Notes: generated by a model not told the origin, from the sequence alone. A stretch of 64,000 nt of DNA from Leucaena leucocephala (GCA_037074615.1 JAYWLJ010000072.1:496001-560000), one strand, 5' to 3'. Positions 1 to 9,591 are shown, numbered from the stretch's first letter. A program made the numbers and translations.

Positions 1-79
1 TCACCCATCCAAGTACTACTCTCGCCCAAGCACGCTTAACTGCATAGTTTGGACTCGCACGGATTTCGGCGGGGAAAAA

Positions 80-198
80 GGGGTGCAACACGAGGACTTC
101 CCAGGAGGTCACCCATCCTAGTACTACTCTCGCCCAAGCACGCTTAACTGCGGAGTTCTGATGGGATCCGGTGCATTAGTGCTGGTATGATCGCACCC
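80..198 (-). rRNA. 5S rRNA: 5S rRNA gene 1
   Basis: Consensus body, CGCG promoter. Its proximal truncated copy is cut by the window edge (1-43 visible). Confidence 0.97.
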
Positions 199-562
199 GA
201 TAGGGAGATCGCGATCAATGCATATATTGGCATCCATACGGATCTCATCATAAAAATCCTGGAGAGCAATACGATGACTGAACAAACCGTACTCATCGTG
301 CTTAATTGAGGAGTTTAAACTCCAATGGATTTTGCCATCATAAAAAGGGGTGCCACACGAGGACTTCCCAGGAGGTCACCCATCCAAGTACTACTCTAGC
401 CCAAGCACACTTAACTGCATAGTTTGGACTCGCACGGATTTCTATCGCGAAAAAGGGGTGCAACACGAGGACTTCCCAGGAGGTCACCCATCCAAGTACT
501 ACTCTTGCCCAAGCACGCTTAACTGCATAGTTTGGACTCGCACGGATTTCGGCGGGGAAAAA

Positions 563-681
563 GGGGTGCAACACGAGGACTTCCCAGGAGGTCACCCATC
601 CTAGTACTACTCTCGCCCAAGCACGCTTAACTGCGGAGTTCTGATGGGATCCGGTGCATTAGTGCTGGTATGATCGCACCC
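563..681 (-). rRNA. 5S rRNA: 5S rRNA gene 2
   Basis: 483-bp unit, CGCG, consensus body. Truncated copies at 347 (T112G, G68T, C57T) and 455 (G68A). Both have lost the normal intermediate-element G68. Confidence 0.97.
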
Positions 682-829
682 GATAGGGAGATCGCGATCA
701 ATGCATATATTGGCATCCATACGGATCTCATCATAAAAATCCTGGAGAGCAATACGATGACTGAACAAACCGTACTCATCGTGCTTAATTGAGGAGTTTA
801 AACTCCAATGGATTTTGCCATCATAAAAA

Positions 830-901
830 GGGGTGCAACACGAGGACTTCCCAGGAGGTCACCCATCCAAGTACTACTCTCGCCCAAGCACGCTTAACTG
901 C
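830..901 (-). pseudogene. Truncated 5S copy, distal module (reference)
   Basis: Contains 5S positions 48-119 and lacks 1-47. Box A, the intermediate element, box C and the 3' T run are all present. Position 80 is T instead of A, which marks nearly all truncated copies. A distal copy like this lies farthest 3' of its gene in every unit of 483 bp or more. It often also carries T112G, and G68T inside the intermediate element. Without the 5' half it cannot fold as 5S rRNA, so it is called a pseudogene. Whether RNA polymerase III reads it is unknown. Confidence 0.93.
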
Positions 902-937
902 ATAGTTTGGACTCGCACGGATTTCGACCGCGAAAAA
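902..937. repeat. 36-bp linker between truncated copies
   Basis: This linker joins two truncated copies and ends, on the plus strand, in GACCGCGAAAAA. The AAAAA is the terminator T run of the next copy. Together with 72 bp of 5S it makes the 108-bp module. The linker before a full gene instead ends in GGCGGGG, GGCCGCG or GGCCACG plus AAAAA, so linker type records a module's place in the unit. Confidence 0.9.
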
Positions 938-1009
938 GGGGTGCAACACGAGGACTTCCCAGGAGGTCACCCATCCAAGTACTACTCTCGCCCAAGCACG
1001 CTTAACTGC
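938..1009 (-). pseudogene. Truncated 5S copy, proximal module (reference)
   Basis: Second 72-bp copy of 5S positions 48-119 with A80T, exactly 108 bp from the distal copy. In some units it carries G68A in the intermediate element, and in the right half often G97A as well. It lies directly 3' of the full gene on the transcribed strand, past that gene's terminator and a 36-bp linker. Confidence 0.93.
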
Positions 1010-1040
1010 ATAGTTTGGACTCGCACGGATTTCGGCGGGG

Positions 1041-1045
1041 AAAAA
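1041..1045 (-). terminator. RNA polymerase III terminator, T5 (reference)
   Basis: Five T on the transcribed strand directly after the CCCC that ends the 5S gene. Runs of four or more T end RNA polymerase III transcripts. Every full gene and every truncated copy examined keeps this run. Confidence 0.9.
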
Positions 1046-1164
1046 GGGGTGCAACACGAGGACTTCCCAGGAGGTCACCCATCCTAGTACTACTCTCGCC
1101 CAAGCACGCTTAACTGCGGAGTTCTGATGGGATCCGGTGCATTAGTGCTGGTATGATCGCACCC
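1046..1164 (-). rRNA. 5S rRNA: 5S rRNA gene 3 (reference gene)
   Basis: This gene encodes 5S rRNA of the large ribosomal subunit and is transcribed by RNA polymerase III. The 119-base transcribed strand starts GGGTGCGATC and ends GTTGCACCCC. It matches the plant 5S sequence throughout, including box A AGTTAAGCGTGCTTG and box C. The start is set by C at -1 and the TATA-like box at -28, the end by the T5 run. Truncated copies at 830 and 938 lie 3' of it. It has the commonest gene body in the window and serves as the reference for all variants. Confidence 0.98.
1071..1115 (-). promoter_or_regulatory. 5S internal control region (reference)
   Basis: By the known plant 5S numbering, box C (80-94) is 1071-1085, the intermediate element (67-72) is 1093-1098 and box A (50-64) is 1101-1115. 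TFIIIA and TFIIIC bind here in plant 5S genes. All three boxes match the common plant sequence. Confidence 0.85.
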
Positions 1165-1192
1165 GATAGGGAGATCGCGATCAATGCATATA
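1165..1192 (-). promoter_or_regulatory. 5S upstream promoter: TATA at -28, C at -1 (reference)
   Basis: On the transcribed strand TATATG spans -28 to -23 (1187-1192) and C is at -1 (1165), as in characterised plant 5S genes. CGCG at -15 to -12 (1176-1179) lies where a GC pair near -12 is reported to matter. It forms the centre of the 10-bp palindrome GATCGCGATC (1173-1182). The truncated copies have no such upstream region. Confidence 0.75.
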
Positions 1193-1226
1193 TTGGCATC
1201 CATACGGATCTCATCATAAAAATCCT

Positions 1227-1312
1227 GGAGAGCAATACGATGACTGAACAAACCGTACTCATCGTGCTTAATTGAGGAGTTTAAACTCCAATGGATTTTG
1301 CCATCATAAAAA
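1227..1312 (-). pseudogene. Decayed third truncated 5S copy within the spacer
   Basis: The spacer stretch 1227-1245 matches the 5S 3' end at 15 of 19 positions (GGAGAGCAATACGATGACT against GGGGTGCAACACGAGGACT). From 1266 on, GCTTAA and the following 40 bp align with the box A edge and linker of the intact modules at about two thirds identity. CATCATAAAAA stands both before the fossil (1212-1222) and at its end (1302-1312), 90 bp apart, against 108 bp for intact modules. This is best read as an older truncated module with internal deletions. The alignment was made by eye. Confidence 0.62.
1276..1289. other. 14-bp perfect palindrome in the spacer
   Basis: GGAGTTTAAACTCC is its own reverse complement. 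Flanking ATTG and AAT extend it with a one-base bulge. It is present in nearly every spacer; the one break noticed is C to T at 12613. It arose inside the decayed truncated module. No function is known. Confidence 0.85.
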
Positions 1313-1528
1313 GGGGTGCAACACGAGGACTTCCCAGGAGGTCACCCATCCAAGTACTACTCTCGCCCAAGCACGCTTAACTGCATAGTTTGGACTCGCA
1401 CGGATTTCGACCGCGAAAAAGGGGTGCAACACGAGGACTTCCCAGGAGGTCACCCATCCAAGTACTACTCTCGCCCAAGCACGCTTAACTGCATAGTTTG
1501 GACTCGCACGGATTTCGGCGGGGAAAAA

Positions 1529-1647
1529 GGGGTGCAACACGAGGACTTCCCAGGAGGTCACCCATCCTAGTACTACTCTCGCCCAAGCACGCTTAACTGC
1601 GGAGTTCTGATGGGATCCGGTGCATTAGTGCTGGTATGATCGCACCC
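1529..1647 (-). rRNA. 5S rRNA: 5S rRNA gene 4
   Basis: 483-bp unit, CGCG, consensus body. Truncated copies at 1313 and 1421, intermediate element intact in both. Confidence 0.97.
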
Positions 1648-2011
1648 GATAGGGAGATCGCGATCAATGCATATATTGGCATCCATACGGATCTCATCAT
1701 AAAAATCCTGGAGAGCAATACGATGACTGAACAAACCGTACTCATCGTGCTTAATTGAGGAGTTTAAACTCCAATGGATTTTGCCATCATAAAAAGGGGT
1801 GCCACACGAGGACTTCCCAGGAGGTCACCCATCCAAGTACTACTCTAGCCCAAGCACGCTTAACTGCATAGTTTGGACTCGCACGGATTTCGACCGTGAA
1901 AAAGGGGTGCAACACGAGGACTTCCCAGGAGGTCACCCATCCAAGTACTACTCTCGCCCAAGCACGCTTAACTGCATAGTTTGGACTCGCACGGATTTCG
2001 GCGGGGAAAAA

Positions 2012-2130
2012 GGGGTGCAACACGAGGACTTCCCAGGAGGTCACCCATCCTAGTACTACTCTCGCCCAAGCACGCTTAACTGCGGAGTTCTGATGGGATC
2101 CGGTGCATTAGTGCTGGTATGATCGCACCC
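2012..2130 (-). rRNA. 5S rRNA: 5S rRNA gene 5
   Basis: 483-bp unit, CGCG, consensus body. Truncated copies at 1796 (T112G, G68T) and 1904. Confidence 0.97.
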
Positions 2131-2494
2131 GATAGGGAGATCGCGATCAATGCATATATTGGCATCCATACGGATCTCATCATAAAAATCCTGGAGAGCA
2201 ATACGATGACTGAACAAACCGTACTCATCGTGCTTAATTGAGGAGTTTAAACTCCAATGGATTTTGCCATCATAAAAAGGGGTGCCACACGAGGACTTCC
2301 CAGGAGGTCACCCATCCAAGTACTACTCTCGCCCAAGCACGCTTAACTGCATAGTTTGGACTCGCACGGATTTCGACCGCGAAAAAGGGGTGCAACACGA
2401 GGACTTCCCAGGAGGTCACCCATCCAAGTACTACTCTCGCCCAAGCACGCTTAACTGCATAGTTTGGACTCGCACGGATTTCGGCCGCGAAAAA

Positions 2495-2613
2495 GGGGTG
2501 CAACACGAGGACTTCCCAGGAGGTCACCCATCCTAGTACTACTCTCGCCCAAGCACGCTTAACTGCGGAGTTCTGATGGGATCCGGTGCATTAGTGCTGG
2601 TATGATCGCACCC
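2495..2613 (-). rRNA. 5S rRNA: 5S rRNA gene 6
   Basis: 483-bp unit, CGCG, consensus body, GGCCGCG linker on its 3' side. Truncated copies at 2279 (T112G) and 2387. Confidence 0.97.
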
Positions 2614-3085
2614 GATAGGGAGATCGCGATCAATGCATATATTGGCATCCATACGGATCTCATCATAAAAATCCTGGAGAGCAATACGATGACTGAACAA
2701 ACCGTACTCATCGTGCTTAATTGAGGAGTTTAAACTCCAATGGATTTTGCCATCATAAAAAGGGGTGCCACACGAGGACTTCCCAGGAGGTCACCCATCC
2801 AAGTACTACTCTAGCCCAAGCACGCTTAACTGCATAGTTTGGACTCGCACGGATTTCGACCGCGAAAAAGGGGTGCAACACGAGGACTTCCCAGGAGGTC
2901 ACCCATCCAAGTACTACTCTCGCCCAAGCACGCTTAACTGCATAGTTTGGACTCGCACGGATTTCGACCGCGAAAAAGGGGTGCAACACGAGGACTTCCC
3001 AGGAGGTCACCCATCCAAGTACTACTCTCGCCCAAGCACGCTTAACTGCATAGTTTGGACTCGCACGGATTTCGGCGGGGAAAAA

Positions 3086-3204
3086 GGGGTGCAACACGAG
3101 GACTTCCCAGGAGGTCACCCATCCTAGTACTACTCTCGCCCAAGCACGCTTAACTGCGGAGTTCTGATGGGATCCGGTGCATTAGTGCTGGTATGATCGC
3201 ACCC
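3086..3204 (-). rRNA. 5S rRNA: 5S rRNA gene 7
   Basis: 591-bp unit, CGCG, consensus body. Three truncated copies at 2762 (T112G, G68T), 2870 and 2978. Confidence 0.97.
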
Positions 3205-3568
3205 GATAGGGAGATCGCGATCAATGCATATATTGGCATCCATACGGATCTCATCATAAAAATCCTGGAGAGCAATACGATGACTGAACAAACCGTACTC
3301 ATCGTGCTTAATTGAGGAGTTTAAACTCCAATGGATTTTGCCATCATAAAAAGGGGTGCCACACGAGGACTTCCCAGGAGGTCACCCATCCAAGTACTAC
3401 TCTAGCCCAAGCACACTTAACTGCATAGTTTGGACTCGCACGGATTTCGATCGCGAAAAAGGGGTGCAACACGAGGACTTCCCAGGAGGTCACCCATCCA
3501 AGTACTACTCTTGCCCAAGCACGCTTAACTGCATAGTTTGGACTCGCACGGATTTCGGCGGGGAAAAA

Positions 3569-3687
3569 GGGGTGCAACACGAGGACTTCCCAGGAGGTCA
3601 CCCATCCTAGTACTACTCTCGCCCAAGCACGCTTAACTGCGGAGTTCTGATGGGATCCGGTGCATTAGTGCTGGTATGATCGCACCC
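3569..3687 (-). rRNA. 5S rRNA: 5S rRNA gene 8
   Basis: 483-bp unit, CGCG, consensus body. Truncated copies at 3353 (T112G, G68T, C57T) and 3461 (G68A). Confidence 0.97.
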
Positions 3688-4051
3688 GATAGGGAGATCG
3701 CGATCAATGCATATATTGGCATCCATACGGATCTCATCATAAAAATCCTGGAGAGCAATACGATGACTGAACAAACCGTACTCATCGTGCTTAATTGAGG
3801 AGTTTAAACTCCAATGGATTTTGCCATCATAAAAAGGGGTGCCACACGAGGACTTCCCAGGAGGTCACCCATCCAAGTACTACTCTCGCCCAAGCACGCT
3901 TAACTGCATAGTTTGGACTCGCACGGATTTCGACCGCGAAAAAGGGGTGCAACACGAGGACTTCCCAGGAGGTCACCCATCCAAGTACTACTCTCGCCCA
4001 AGCACGCTTAACTGCATAGTTTGGACTCGCACGGATTTCGGCGGGGAAAAA

Positions 4052-4170
4052 GGGGTGCAACACGAGGACTTCCCAGGAGGTCACCCATCCTAGTACTACT
4101 CTCGCCCAAGCACGCTTAACTGCGGAGTTCTGATGGGATCCGGTGCATTAGTGCTGGTATGATCGCACCC
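4052..4170 (-). rRNA. 5S rRNA: 5S rRNA gene 9
   Basis: 483-bp unit, CGCG, consensus body. Truncated copies at 3836 (T112G) and 3944. Confidence 0.97.
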
Positions 4171-4534
4171 GATAGGGAGATCGCGATCAATGCATATATT
4201 GGCATCCATACGGATCTCATCATAAAAATCCTGGAGAGCAATACGATGACTGAACAAACCGTACTCATCGTGCTTAATTGAGGAGTTTAAACTCCAATGG
4301 ATTTTGCCATCATAAAAAGGGGTGCCACACGAGGACTTCCCAGGAGGTCACCCATCCAAGTACTACTCTCGCCCAAGCACGCTTAACTGCATAGTTTGGA
4401 CTCGCACGGATTTCGACCGCGAAAAAGGGGTGCAACACGAGGACTTCCCAGGAGGTCACCCATCCAAGTACTACTCTCGCCCAAGCACGCTTAACTGCAT
4501 AGTTTGGACTCGCACGGATTTCGGCCACGAAAAA

Positions 4535-4653
4535 GGGGTGCAACACGAGGACTTCCCAGGAGGTCACCCATCCTAGTACTACTCTCGCCCAAGCACGCTT
4601 AACTGCGGAGTTCTGATGGGATCCGGTGCATTAGTGCTGGTATGATCGCACCC
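4535..4653 (-). rRNA. 5S rRNA: 5S rRNA gene 10
   Basis: 483-bp unit, CGCG, consensus body. Rare GGCCACG linker, shared only with gene 15. Truncated copies at 4319 (T112G) and 4427. Confidence 0.97.
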
Positions 4654-5017
4654 GATAGGGAGATCGCGATCAATGCATATATTGGCATCCATACGGATCT
4701 CATCATAAAAATCCTGGAGAGCAATACGATGACTGAACAAACCGTACTCATCGTGCTTAATTGAGGAGTTTAAACTCCAATGGATTTTGCCATCATAAAA
4801 AGGGGTGCCACACGAGGACTTCCCAGGAGGTCACCCATCCAAGTACTACTCTCGCCCAAGCACGCTTAACTGCATAGTTTGGACTCGCACGGATTTCGAC
4901 CGCGAAAAAGGGGTGCAACACGAGGACTTCCCAGGAGGTCACCCATCCAAGTACTACTCTCGCCCAAGCACGCTTAACTGCATAGTTTGGACTCGCACGG
5001 ATTTCGGCCGCGAAAAA

Positions 5018-5136
5018 GGGGTGCAACACGAGGACTTCCCAGGAGGTCACCCATCCTAGTACTACTCTCGCCCAAGCACGCTTAACTGCGGAGTTCTGAT
5101 GGGATCCGGTGCATTAGTGCTGGTATGATCGCACCC
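5018..5136 (-). rRNA. 5S rRNA: 5S rRNA gene 11
   Basis: 483-bp unit, CGCG, consensus body, GGCCGCG linker. Truncated copies at 4802 (T112G) and 4910. Confidence 0.97.
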
Positions 5137-5608
5137 GATAGGGAGATCGCGATCAATGCATATATTGGCATCCATACGGATCTCATCATAAAAATCCTGG
5201 AGAGCAATACGATGACTGAACAAACCGTACTCATCGTGCTTAATTGAGGAGTTTAAACTCCAATGGATTTTGCCATCATAAAAAGGGGTGCCACACGAGG
5301 ACTTCCCAGGAGGTCACCCATCCAAGTACTACTCTAGCCCAAGCACGCTTAACTGCATAGTTTGGACTCGCACGGATTTCGACCGCGAAAAAGGGGTGCA
5401 ACACGAGGACTTCCCAGGAGGTCACCCATCCAAGTACTACTCTCGCCCAAGCACGCTTAACTGCATAGTTTGGACTCGCACGGATTTCGACCGCGAAAAA
5501 GGGGTGCAACACGAGGACTTCCCAGGAGGTCACCCATCCAAGTACTACTCTCGCCCAAGCACGCTTAACTGCATAGTTTGGACTCGCACGGATTTCGGCC
5601 GCGAAAAA

Positions 5609-5727
5609 GGGGTGCAACACGAGGACTTCCCAGGAGGTCACCCATCCTAGTACTACTCTCGCCCAAGCACGCTTAACTGCGGAGTTCTGATGGGATCCGG
5701 TGCATTAGTGCTGGTATGATCGCACCC
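5609..5727 (-). rRNA. 5S rRNA: 5S rRNA gene 12
   Basis: 591-bp unit, CGCG, consensus body, GGCCGCG linker. Truncated copies at 5285 (T112G, G68T), 5393 and 5501. Confidence 0.97.
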
Positions 5728-6091
5728 GATAGGGAGATCGCGATCAATGCATATATTGGCATCCATACGGATCTCATCATAAAAATCCTGGAGAGCAATA
5801 CGATGACTGAACAAACCGTACTCATCGTGCTTAATTGAGGAGTTTAAACTCCAATGGATTTTGCCATCATAAAAAGGGGTGCCACACGAGGACTTCCCAG
5901 GAGGTCACCCATCCAAGTACTACTCTAGCCCAAGCACACTTAACTGCATAGTTTGGACTCGCACGGATTTCGATCGCGAAAAAGGGGTGCAACACGAGGA
6001 CTTCCCAGGAGGTCACCCATCCAAGTACTACTCTTGCCCAAGCACGCTTAACTGCATAGTTTGGACTCGCACGGATTTCGGCGGGGAAAAA

Positions 6092-6210
6092 GGGGTGCAA
6101 CACGAGGACTTCCCAGGAGGTCACCCATCCTAGTACTACTCTCGCCCAAGCACGCTTAACTGCGGAGTTCTGATGGGATCCGGTGCATTAGTGCTGGTAT
6201 GATCGCACCC
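6092..6210 (-). rRNA. 5S rRNA: 5S rRNA gene 13
   Basis: 483-bp unit, CGCG, consensus body. Truncated copies at 5876 (T112G, G68T, C57T) and 5984 (G68A), as in the unit of gene 8. Confidence 0.97.
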
Positions 6211-6574
6211 GATAGGGAGATCGCGATCAATGCATATATTGGCATCCATACGGATCTCATCATAAAAATCCTGGAGAGCAATACGATGACTGAACAAACC
6301 GTACTCATCGTGCTTAATTGAGGAGTTTAAACTCCAATGGATTTTGCCATCATAAAAAGGGGTGCCACACGAGGACTTCCCAGGAGGTCACCCATCCAAG
6401 TACTACTCTCGCCCAAGCACGCTTAACTGCATAGTTTGGACTCGCACGGATTTCGACCGCGAAAAAGGGGTGCAACACGAGGACTTCCCAGGAGGTCACC
6501 CATCCAAGTACTACTCTCGCCCAAGCACGCTTAACTGCATAGTTTGGACTCGCACGGATTTCGGCCGCGAAAAA

Positions 6575-6693
6575 GGGGTGCAACACGAGGACTTCCCAGG
6601 AGGTCACCCATCCTAGTACTACTCTCGCCCAAGCACGCTTAACTGCGGAGTTCTGATGGGATCCGGTGCATTAGTGCTGGTATGATCGCACCC
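6575..6693 (-). rRNA. 5S rRNA: 5S rRNA gene 14
   Basis: 483-bp unit, CGCG, consensus body, GGCCGCG linker. Truncated copies at 6359 (T112G) and 6467. Confidence 0.97.
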
Positions 6694-7057
6694 GATAGGG
6701 AGATCGCGATCAATGCATATATTGGCATCCATACGGATCTCATCATAAAAATCCTGGAGAGCAATACGATGACTGAACAAACCGTACTCATCGTGCTTAA
6801 TTGAGGAGTTTAAACTCCAATGGATTTTGCCATCATAAAAAGGGGTGCCACACGAGGACTTCCCAGGAGGTCACCCATCCAAGTACTACTCTCGCCCAAG
6901 CACGCTTAACTGCATAGTTTGGACTCGCACGGATTTCGACCGCGAAAAAGGGGTGCAACACGAGGACTTCCCAGGAGGTCACCCATCCAAGTACTACTCT
7001 CGCCCAAGCACGCTTAACTGCATAGTTTGGACTCGCACGGATTTCGGCCACGAAAAA

Positions 7058-7176
7058 GGGGTGCAACACGAGGACTTCCCAGGAGGTCACCCATCCTAGT
7101 ACTACTCTCGCCCAAGCACGCTTAACTGCGGAGTTCTGATGGGATCCGGTGCATTAGTGCTGGTATGATCGCACCC
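7058..7176 (-). rRNA. 5S rRNA: 5S rRNA gene 15
   Basis: 483-bp unit, CGCG, consensus body, rare GGCCACG linker. Truncated copies at 6842 (T112G) and 6950. Confidence 0.97.
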
Positions 7177-7540
7177 GATAGGGAGATCGCGATCAATGCA
7201 TATATTGGCATCCATACGGATCTCATCATAAAAATCCTGGAGAGCAATACGATGACTGAACAAACCGTACTCATCGTGCTTAATTGAGGAGTTTAAACTC
7301 CAATGGATTTTGCCATCATAAAAAGGGGTGCCACACGAGGACTTCCCAGGAGGTCACCCATCCAAGTACTACTCTAGCCCAAGCACGCTTAACTGCATAG
7401 TTTGGACTCGCACGGATTTCGACCGCGAAAAAGGGGTGCAACACGAGGACTTCCCAGGAGGTCACCCATCCAAGTACTACTCTCGCCCAAGCACGCTTAA
7501 CTGCATAGTTTGGACTCGCACGGATTTCGGCGGGGAAAAA

Positions 7541-7612
7541 GGGGTGCAACACGAGGACTTCCCAGGAGGTCACCCATCCTAGTACTACTCTCGCCCAAGC
7601 ACGCTTAACTGC
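7541..7612 (-). pseudogene. Hybrid truncated 5S copy (A80)
   Basis: On its 3' side this copy looks like a full gene (GGCGGGG linker before it, A80). On its 5' side it is truncated at position 48 and joined to the usual linker. An exchange between a full gene and a truncated copy, between positions 48 and 80, explains it. Confidence 0.85.
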
Positions 7613-7648
7613 ATAGTTTGGACTCGCACGGATTTCGGCCGCGAAAAA

Positions 7649-7767
7649 GGGGTGCAACACGAGGACTTCCCAGGAGGTCACCCATCCTAGTACTACTCTC
7701 GCCCAAGCACGCTTAACTGCGGAGTTCTGATGGGATCCGGTGCATTAGTGCTGGTATGATCGCACCC
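7649..7767 (-). rRNA. 5S rRNA: 5S rRNA gene 16
   Basis: 591-bp unit, CGCG, consensus body, GGCCGCG linker. Truncated copies at 7325 (T112G, G68T), 7433 and 7541. The last is a hybrid with full-gene A80. Confidence 0.97.
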
Positions 7768-8131
7768 GATAGGGAGATCGCGATCAATGCATATATTGGC
7801 ATCCATACGGATCTCATCATAAAAATCCTGGAGAGCAATACGATGACTGAACAAACCGTACTCATCGTGCTTAATTGAGGAGTTTAAACTCCAATGGATT
7901 TTGCCATCATAAAAAGGGGTGCCACACGAGGACTTCCCAGGAGGTCACCCATCCAAGTACTACTCTAGCCCAAGCACGCTTAACTGCATAGTTTGGACTC
8001 GCACGGATTTCGACCGCGAAAAAGGGGTGCAACACGAGGACTTCCCAGGAGGTCACCCATCCAAGTACTACTCTTGCCCAAGCACGCTTAACTGCATAGT
8101 TTGGACTCGCACGGATTTCGGCGGGGAAAAA

Positions 8132-8250
8132 GGGGTGCAACACGAGGACTTCCCAGGAGGTCACCCATCCTAGTACTACTCTCGCCCAAGCACGCTTAAC
8201 TACGGAGTTCTGATGGGATCCGGTGCATTAGTGCTGGTATGATCGCACCC
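8132..8250 (-). rRNA. 5S rRNA: 5S rRNA gene 17 (C49T)
   Basis: 483-bp unit. First CGGG promoter in the window (8263), and C49T next to box A. Truncated copies at 7916 (T112G, G68T) and 8024 (G68A). Confidence 0.95.
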
Positions 8251-8614
8251 GATAGGGAGATCCCGATCAATGCATATATTGGCATCCATACGGATCTCAT
8301 CATAAAAATCCTGGAGAGCAATACGATGACTGAACAAACCGTACTCATCGTGCTTAATTGAGGAGTTTAAACTCCAATGGATTTTGCCATCATAAAAAGG
8401 GGTGCAACACGAGGACTTCCCAGGAGGTCACCCATCCAAGTACTACTCTCGCCCAAGCACGCTTAACTGCATAGTTTGGACTCGCACGGATTTCGACCGC
8501 GAAAAAGGGGTGCAACACGAGGACTTCCCAGGAGGTCACCCATCCAAGTACTACTCTCGCCCAAGCACGCTTAACTGCATAGTTTGGACTCGCACGGATT
8601 TCGGCGGGGAAAAA

Positions 8615-8733
8615 GGGGTGCAACACGAGGACTTCCCAGGAGGTCACCCATCCTAGTACTACTCTCGCCCAAGCACGCTTAACTGCGGAGTTCTGATGGG
8701 ATCCGGTGCATTAGTGCTGGTATGATCGCACCC
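8615..8733 (-). rRNA. 5S rRNA: 5S rRNA gene 18
   Basis: 483-bp unit, CGCG, consensus body. Truncated copies at 8399 and 8507. Confidence 0.97.
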
Positions 8734-8989
8734 GATAGGGAGATCGCGATCAATGCATATATTGGCATCCATACGGATCTCATCATAAAAATCCTGGAGA
8801 GCAATACGATGACTGAACAAACCGTACTCATCGTGCTTAATTGAGGAGTTTAAACTCCAATGGATTTTGCCATCATAAAAAGGGGTGCAACACGAGGACT
8901 TCCCAGGAGGTCACCCATCCAAGTACTACTCTCGCCCAAGCACGCTTAACTGCATAGTTTGGACTCGCACGGATTTCGGCGGGGAAAAA

Positions 8990-9108
8990 GGGGTGCAACA
9001 CGAGGACTTCCCAAGAGGTCACCCATCCTAGTACTACTCTCGCCCAAGCACGCTTAACTGCGGAGTTCTGATGGGATCCGGTGCATTAGTGCTGGTATGA
9101 CCGCACCC
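8990..9108 (-). rRNA. 5S rRNA: 5S rRNA gene 19 (A8G, C95T)
   Basis: First 375-bp unit, with a single truncated copy at 8882. A8G in the gene and -19 T to G (9127) mark the 375-bp haplotype. C95T (9014), at the edge of box C, is private to this gene. Confidence 0.95.
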
Positions 9109-9472
9109 GATAGGGAGATCGCGATCCATGCATATATTGGCATCCATACGGATCTCATCATAAAAATCCTGGAGAGCAATACGATGACTGAACAAACCGT
9201 ACTCATCGTGCTTAATTGAGGAGTTTAAACTCCAATGGATTTTGCCATCATAAAAAGGGGTGCCACACGAGGACTTCCCAGGAGGTCACCCATCCAAGTA
9301 CTACTCTCGCCCAAGCACGCTTAACTGCATAGTTTGGACTCGCACGGATTTCGACCGCGAAAAAGGGGTGCAACACGAGGACTTCCCAGGAGGTCACCCA
9401 TCCAAGTACTACTCTCGCCCAAGCACGCTTAACTGCATAGTTTGGACTCGCACGGATTTCGGCGGGGAAAAA

Positions 9473-9591
9473 GGGGTGCAACACGAGGACTTCCCAGGAG
9501 GTCACCCATCCTAGTACTACTCTCGCCCAAGCACGCTTAACTGCGGAGTTCTGATGGGATCCGGTGCATTAGTGCTGGTATGATCGCACCC
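9473..9591 (-). rRNA. 5S rRNA: 5S rRNA gene 20
   Basis: 483-bp unit, CGCG, consensus body. Truncated copies at 9257 (T112G) and 9365. Confidence 0.97.

Larger units (their letters stand above)
1165..1312. repeat. 148-bp intergenic spacer (reference)
   Basis: The spacer separates a full gene from the distal truncated copy of the next unit. The gene-proximal third is the upstream promoter. The rest (about 1212-1312) resembles a decayed truncated 5S module, including a second A5 run at 1218-1222. It also holds a 14-bp palindrome at 1276-1289. It is close to invariant across units. Confidence 0.9.

Noticed and set aside
338..604. Repeated 84-157-codon open frames on both strands through the whole array
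   Set aside because: The 108-bp module is 36 codons long and has no stop in these frames, so frames run on through each module. They overlap 5S genes and fragments on both strands, and the conservation is explained by the rRNA sequence.
1173..1182. GATCGCGATC palindrome as a bacterial-type operator
   Set aside because: The context is a plant 5S promoter. The palindrome coincides with the -15 to -12 element and is broken in the CGGG class without other change.
1212..1222. A5 run in the mid-spacer as an active Pol III terminator
   Set aside because: It sits about 50 bp upstream of the gene start, after a decayed fragment without a usable promoter. It is more likely the fossil remnant of the terminator of the older copy.
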